Shown here in pieces: positions 61,240-64,000 of a stretch of 64,000 nucleotides of DNA. The translations under genes and the position numbers were made by a program. The notes beneath the pieces are model-generated. The model was not told the DNA's origin, did not search any database, and saw nothing but the letters and a program-made list of their open reading frames with translations. Origin of the DNA: Leifsonia sp. NPDC080035. Its GTDB lineage: Bacteria > Actinomycetota > Actinomycetes > Actinomycetales > Microbacteriaceae. Location of the stretch: NCBI RefSeq assembly GCF_040050925.1, contig NZ_CP157390.1, positions 3,472,001-3,536,000 on the forward strand. The letters are read 5' to 3'. The first letter of the stretch is position 1. Every line of letters begins with the position of its first letter.

Positions 61240-63089
61240 GCGGCCGCTCCCGCACCGGCGGGGAGGAAGGCGGAGACGAGGAACTCGCCTCCCGTCGCCC
61301 CGGCGGAGAGCGTGCCGCCGGCCAGCGCCGCGCGCTCGCGCATCCCGGGCAGGCCGTGCCCGATCCGCGGCACGGAGCCGGTGGACGAGGGTTCTTGGGG
61401 CTGGGTCTTCATGGTGTTCCTCACGGTGATGTGGATGCCGGGGCCGCCCGCGTCCCTGCCCACCTCGGCCAGGCCGACGGTGGCGGGGAGCGAGGTGTCC
61501 CCGTGCCGGAGCGCGTTGGTGAGCGCCTCCTGCACGATGCGGTACCCGGCGATCTGCTGGGCGGAGCCGAGGCCGGCGAACTCGCCGGAGCGCTCGAGCA
61601 CGACGTCGAGGCCCGCGGCGCGGATCTGCTCCACGGTCTGCTCGATGTCGGCCAGACTCGGCTGCGGGCCCTCCGGCTGCGACTGCCGCAGCTCGGCCAG
61701 CAGCACGCGGACGTCACCGAGGGCGGAGCGGGCGGTGGAGGCGATGGTCTTCAGCGCCTCGTCGACGGCCTCTGGGTCGCCGTGGCGTGCGTAGCGGGCG
61801 CCGTCGGCCTGTGCGATGACGACGGCGAGCGAGTGCGCGACGACGTCGTGCATGTCGCGGGCGATGCGGGTGCGCTCCTGCTCGACGACGACGTCCTGCT
61901 CCGCGCGGTTCCTGTCGATCTCGGCCGCGATCTGCGCGTGCCGGGAGAACCGGGCGTTGCGCCAGGTTCGCATGAGCAGCCCGAGCACCCAGGACAGCCC
62001 GAGCACGGTCGCGCTGACGACGAAGAGGAACGCGAACTGGAGGGCGAAGCTGGTGAACGACGTGGACAGCAGGTCGAAGTAGCCCTGGCTGAGCGCCGAC
62101 GTGAGCGACAGGTACAGCGCCGCGACGAAGGCGCCGACGCCCGCCGAGATGAGCCCCGCGTACCTGACCACCCTGTCGCCGTACGCCGCCGTCGCGTAGA
62201 GCACGATCAGCACGCCGATGTCGCTGACCAGGATGTTGTGGCCGGTCACCATCTGCAGCACCGCAGCGAGCCACGCGAGCGCGAGGGAGACGACAGGCGA
62301 CATCCGGCGCAGCGCCACCGCGACGGCGAAGATCATGAGGACGACGTAGGTGCTCCTGCCGCCGTCGGAGAGGGCGAGCGGGAGGTCGGTCACCAGGCAG
62401 AAGGCGACGAAGGCGACCGCGCCGCCGACATCGAAACCGAGCTGCCTCCTGGTGAGCCGGTGCACCAGCCCCGCACGGTCGGGGTCTTCCGGGGTCACGG
62501 CGACGCCGCCGGAGGAGGCGAGCCAGACGAGCACGGACGAGCCCTGCGTCGCCGTCGCCCGCTGCCGGGCCACCAGGTAGCCGAGCAGCCATGCGGTCAC
62601 GAACACGACCGCGAGCAGCAGGCTCATCAGCAGCAGTCCGACGCCCTGGCTCGTGTAGTAGCCGCCGATGACCGGGCCGAGCTGCGGGAACTTGATCTCG
62701 CCGCGCACGGTGAAGAGGTAGGCCATCGCCGGCGCCCAGAGCAGGCCGGAGGTGAAGCCGAGCCAGCGCGCGACCGGGCCGCCGTGCGACGCCAGCCCGA
62801 ACAGCGCGATCAGCACCGCCACCGCCGAGATCACCCGGTACGGCGCCGGCATGATCCCCGACTCGGTCAGTTCCGCCAGCACCGCGAACCACGTCAGCCC
62901 GAGCGCGACGCCGGGCAGAACGCGCGACACCGCGACGCCCGCGCAGTAGAACAGGACGGCGAGGGAGGCGGTGAGGTCGAACGGCAGGCCGCTCACCAAC
63001 CAGGCCAGGAACAGCGCGAGCGCCAGCGCGGGCTCCAGCACCCAGCGGTGCGGAGCGAGCGCGCTGGTCAGGCGTGTGCGGTCCGGCAT
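61236..63089 (-). CDS. multi-pass sensor histidine kinase
   Basis: About 617 residues from the ATG at 63087-63089. The N-terminal ~370 residues are ten or more membrane helices in two groups with a hydrophilic loop between (~150-230). Then HisKA_3 (RIARDMHDVVAHSLAVV, phospho-His) and HATPase (EALTNALRHGD, GHGLPGMRERAALAGG). The N box is intact. No large outside sensor, in keeping with intramembrane-sensing kinases linked to peptide exporters. TACCGT lies six bases before this ATG, so the mRNA may be leaderless; a GTG seven codons upstream is possible. Confidence 0.92.
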   Translation of the reverse strand: MPDRTRLTSALAPHRWVLEPALALALFLAWLVSGLPFDLTASLAVLFYCAGVAVSRVLPGVALGLTWFAVLAELTESGIMPAPYRVISAVAVLIALFGLASHGGPVARWLGFTSGLLWAPAMAYLFTVRGEIKFPQLGPVIGGYYTSQGVGLLLMSLLLAVVFVTAWLLGYLVARQRATATQGSSVLVWLASSGGVAVTPEDPDRAGLVHRLTRRQLGFDVGGAVAFVAFCLVTDLPLALSDGGRSTYVVLMIFAVAVALRRMSPVVSLALAWLAAVLQMVTGHNILVSDIGVLIVLYATAAYGDRVVRYAGLISAGVGAFVAALYLSLTSALSQGYFDLLSTSFTSFALQFAFLFVVSATVLGLSWVLGLLMRTWRNARFSRHAQIAAEIDRNRAEQDVVVEQERTRIARDMHDVVAHSLAVVIAQADGARYARHGDPEAVDEALKTIASTARSALGDVRVLLAELRQSQPEGPQPSLADIEQTVEQIRAAGLDVVLERSGEFAGLGSAQQIAGYRIVQEALTNALRHGDTSLPATVGLAEVGRDAGGPGIHITVRNTMKTQPQEPSSTGSVPRIGHGLPGMRERAALAGGTLSAGATGGEFLVSAFLPAGAGAAA

Positions 63090-63184
63090 CCTTCTACGGT
63101 ACGGGGACACACGGCCGGGACCCGCATCCGGCCGACGGAATCATCCTGCGGATGTACGCCAGGCGGCACACGGAAGCCGCCGGC

Positions 63185-64000
63185 TCAGAAACCGAGGCGG
63201 CCGAGCTGCTTCGGGTCGCGCTGCCAGTCCTTCGCCACCTTCACCCGGATCGAGAGGAAGACGTGGCGGCCGAGCAGCGCCTCGATCGGCGCGCGGGCAG
63301 CAGCGCCGACGTCGCGGATCCGGCTGCCGCCCTTGCCGATCACGATCGCCTTCTGGCTGTCGCGCTCGACGAACAGGTTGGCGTAGATCTCGACGAGGTC
63401 TTTGTCGTCGCGCTCCACCATGTCGTCGATGGTGACCGCGAGGGAGTGCGGCAGCTCGTCCTCGACGCCCTCGAGCACGGCCTCGCGGATGTACTCGGCG
63501 ATGCGGTCCTCCAGGCCCTCGTCGGTCACCGCATCGTCCGGGTAGAGCGGGCCGGGCGATTCCGGCAGCAGCCGCATCAGCTCGCTCGTGAGCGTGTCCA
63601 GCTGGATGCTGCTGGCCGCGGAGATCGGGACGATCGCCTCCCACTCGCGCAGCGCGGACACCGCGAGCAGCTGCTCCGCCACCTGCGTCTTGCCCGCCCG
63701 GTCGATCTTGGTCACGATCGCGACCTTCTTCGCGTTCGGGTAGTCGTCGAGCTGGTCGTTGATGAACCGGTCGCCGGGGCCGATCTTCTCGTCGGCCGGC
63801 ACGCAGAACCCGATCACGTCCACGTCGCCGAGCGTCGACTGCACGAGCGTGTTCAGCCGCTCGCCGAGCAGCGTGCGCGGCCGGTGGATGCCGGGCGTGT
63901 CCACCAGGATGAGCTGGCCCTGCTTCTGGTGGACGATGCCACGGATGGCCCGCCTGGTGGTCTGCGGCTTGGAGCTGGTGATCGCGACCTTCTCGCCGAC
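63185..64000 (-). CDS. era: GTPase Era (5' end outside window)
   Basis: 272 codons visible. The visible part begins at KVAITSSKPQTTRR (switch I), then DTPGIHRP (G3), VTKIDRAGK (G4) and VPISAASSIQLDTLTSEL (G5). The C-terminal KH domain follows (LPHSLAVTIDDMVERDDKDLVEIYANLFVERDSQKAIVIGKGGSRIR), which binds the 3' end of 16S rRNA. It matures the small ribosomal subunit. The P-loop lies just beyond the right edge. era stands 75+ bases upstream of the kinase gene's start region, in the same direction. Confidence 0.96.
   Translation of the reverse strand, partial: VGEKVAITSSKPQTTRRAIRGIVHQKQGQLILVDTPGIHRPRTLLGERLNTLVQSTLGDVDVIGFCVPADEKIGPGDRFINDQLDDYPNAKKVAIVTKIDRAGKTQVAEQLLAVSALREWEAIVPISAASSIQLDTLTSELMRLLPESPGPLYPDDAVTDEGLEDRIAEYIREAVLEGVEDELPHSLAVTIDDMVERDDKDLVEIYANLFVERDSQKAIVIGKGGSRIRDVGAAARAPIEALLGRHVFLSIRVKVAKDWQRDPKQLGRLGF

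Overview
The window is about 64 kb of very GC-rich DNA with many GTG starts and ATGA/GTGA stop-start overlaps. Several genes appear to lack a leader, with a TANNNT box about six bases before the start codon. Gene content and order fit an actinobacterium of the family Microbacteriaceae, most like Leifsonia. The indicators are a FasR/PucR-type regulator followed by fabD-fabH-acpP-fabF next to a homodimeric-type aceE, DUF3145 and DUF1684 proteins, an actinobacterial PolA-like polymerase, and an era / leuA-recO-uppS-frnE / dusB-dgt / dnaG housekeeping array. The genus is an inference from remembered gene orders. No IS element, prophage, CRISPR array or rRNA was seen.

Left part (1-19,700). A partial alpha/beta hydrolase is followed by mostly minus-strand small enzymes: a class II amidotransferase, a universal stress protein, a VOC protein, a zinc-ribbon protein with a nuclease-like C-terminus, a bacterial steroid 5-alpha-reductase homologue, tRNA-Val and an AhpE-type peroxiredoxin. 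The plus-strand block aceE - fasR-like - fabD - fabH - acpP - fabF makes acetyl-CoA and type II fatty acids, and closes with two strong hairpins. DUF3145, a PadR regulator, DUF1684, a PolA-like enzyme, two Nudix hydrolases and a coiled-coil/Rho_N protein follow.

Middle part (19,700-41,520). The most notable locus is a compact cluster: a 1315-residue Pls/PosA-type membrane NRPS (A-T-[2TM-domain]x3), an overlapping M1 aminopeptidase, and a convergent Sfp-type phosphopantetheinyl transferase. Together they look like a self-contained poly-amino-acid (possibly poly-lysine) system with its activator and a candidate degrading or immunity peptidase. After this come tRNA-Met, a GT4 glycosyltransferase, a NIPA/DMT-type transporter, peptide deformylase, a histidine-kinase-like protein that lacks its phospho-acceptor histidine, a SHOCT membrane protein, a NarL/HK two-component pair, tRNA-Asn, a 2-hydroxyacid dehydrogenase and a complete oligopeptide ABC importer.

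Right part (41,520-64,000). This is the conserved array dnaG, DUF4282, dgt, dusB, ybaK-like, frnE, uppS, recO, a TRIC-type channel, leuA and (cut by the edge) era. A DUF559 nuclease-like pseudogene, broken by one TAA codon and bracketed by two copies of an inverted repeat, sits between ybaK and frnE. leuA is preceded by a 22-residue leader peptide with four consecutive Leu codons and a hairpin, a typical attenuation arrangement. Between leuA and era lie mprF with an overlapping membrane esterase, and an ABC exporter with its own two-component system. These could act together in cell-envelope defence against cationic peptides.
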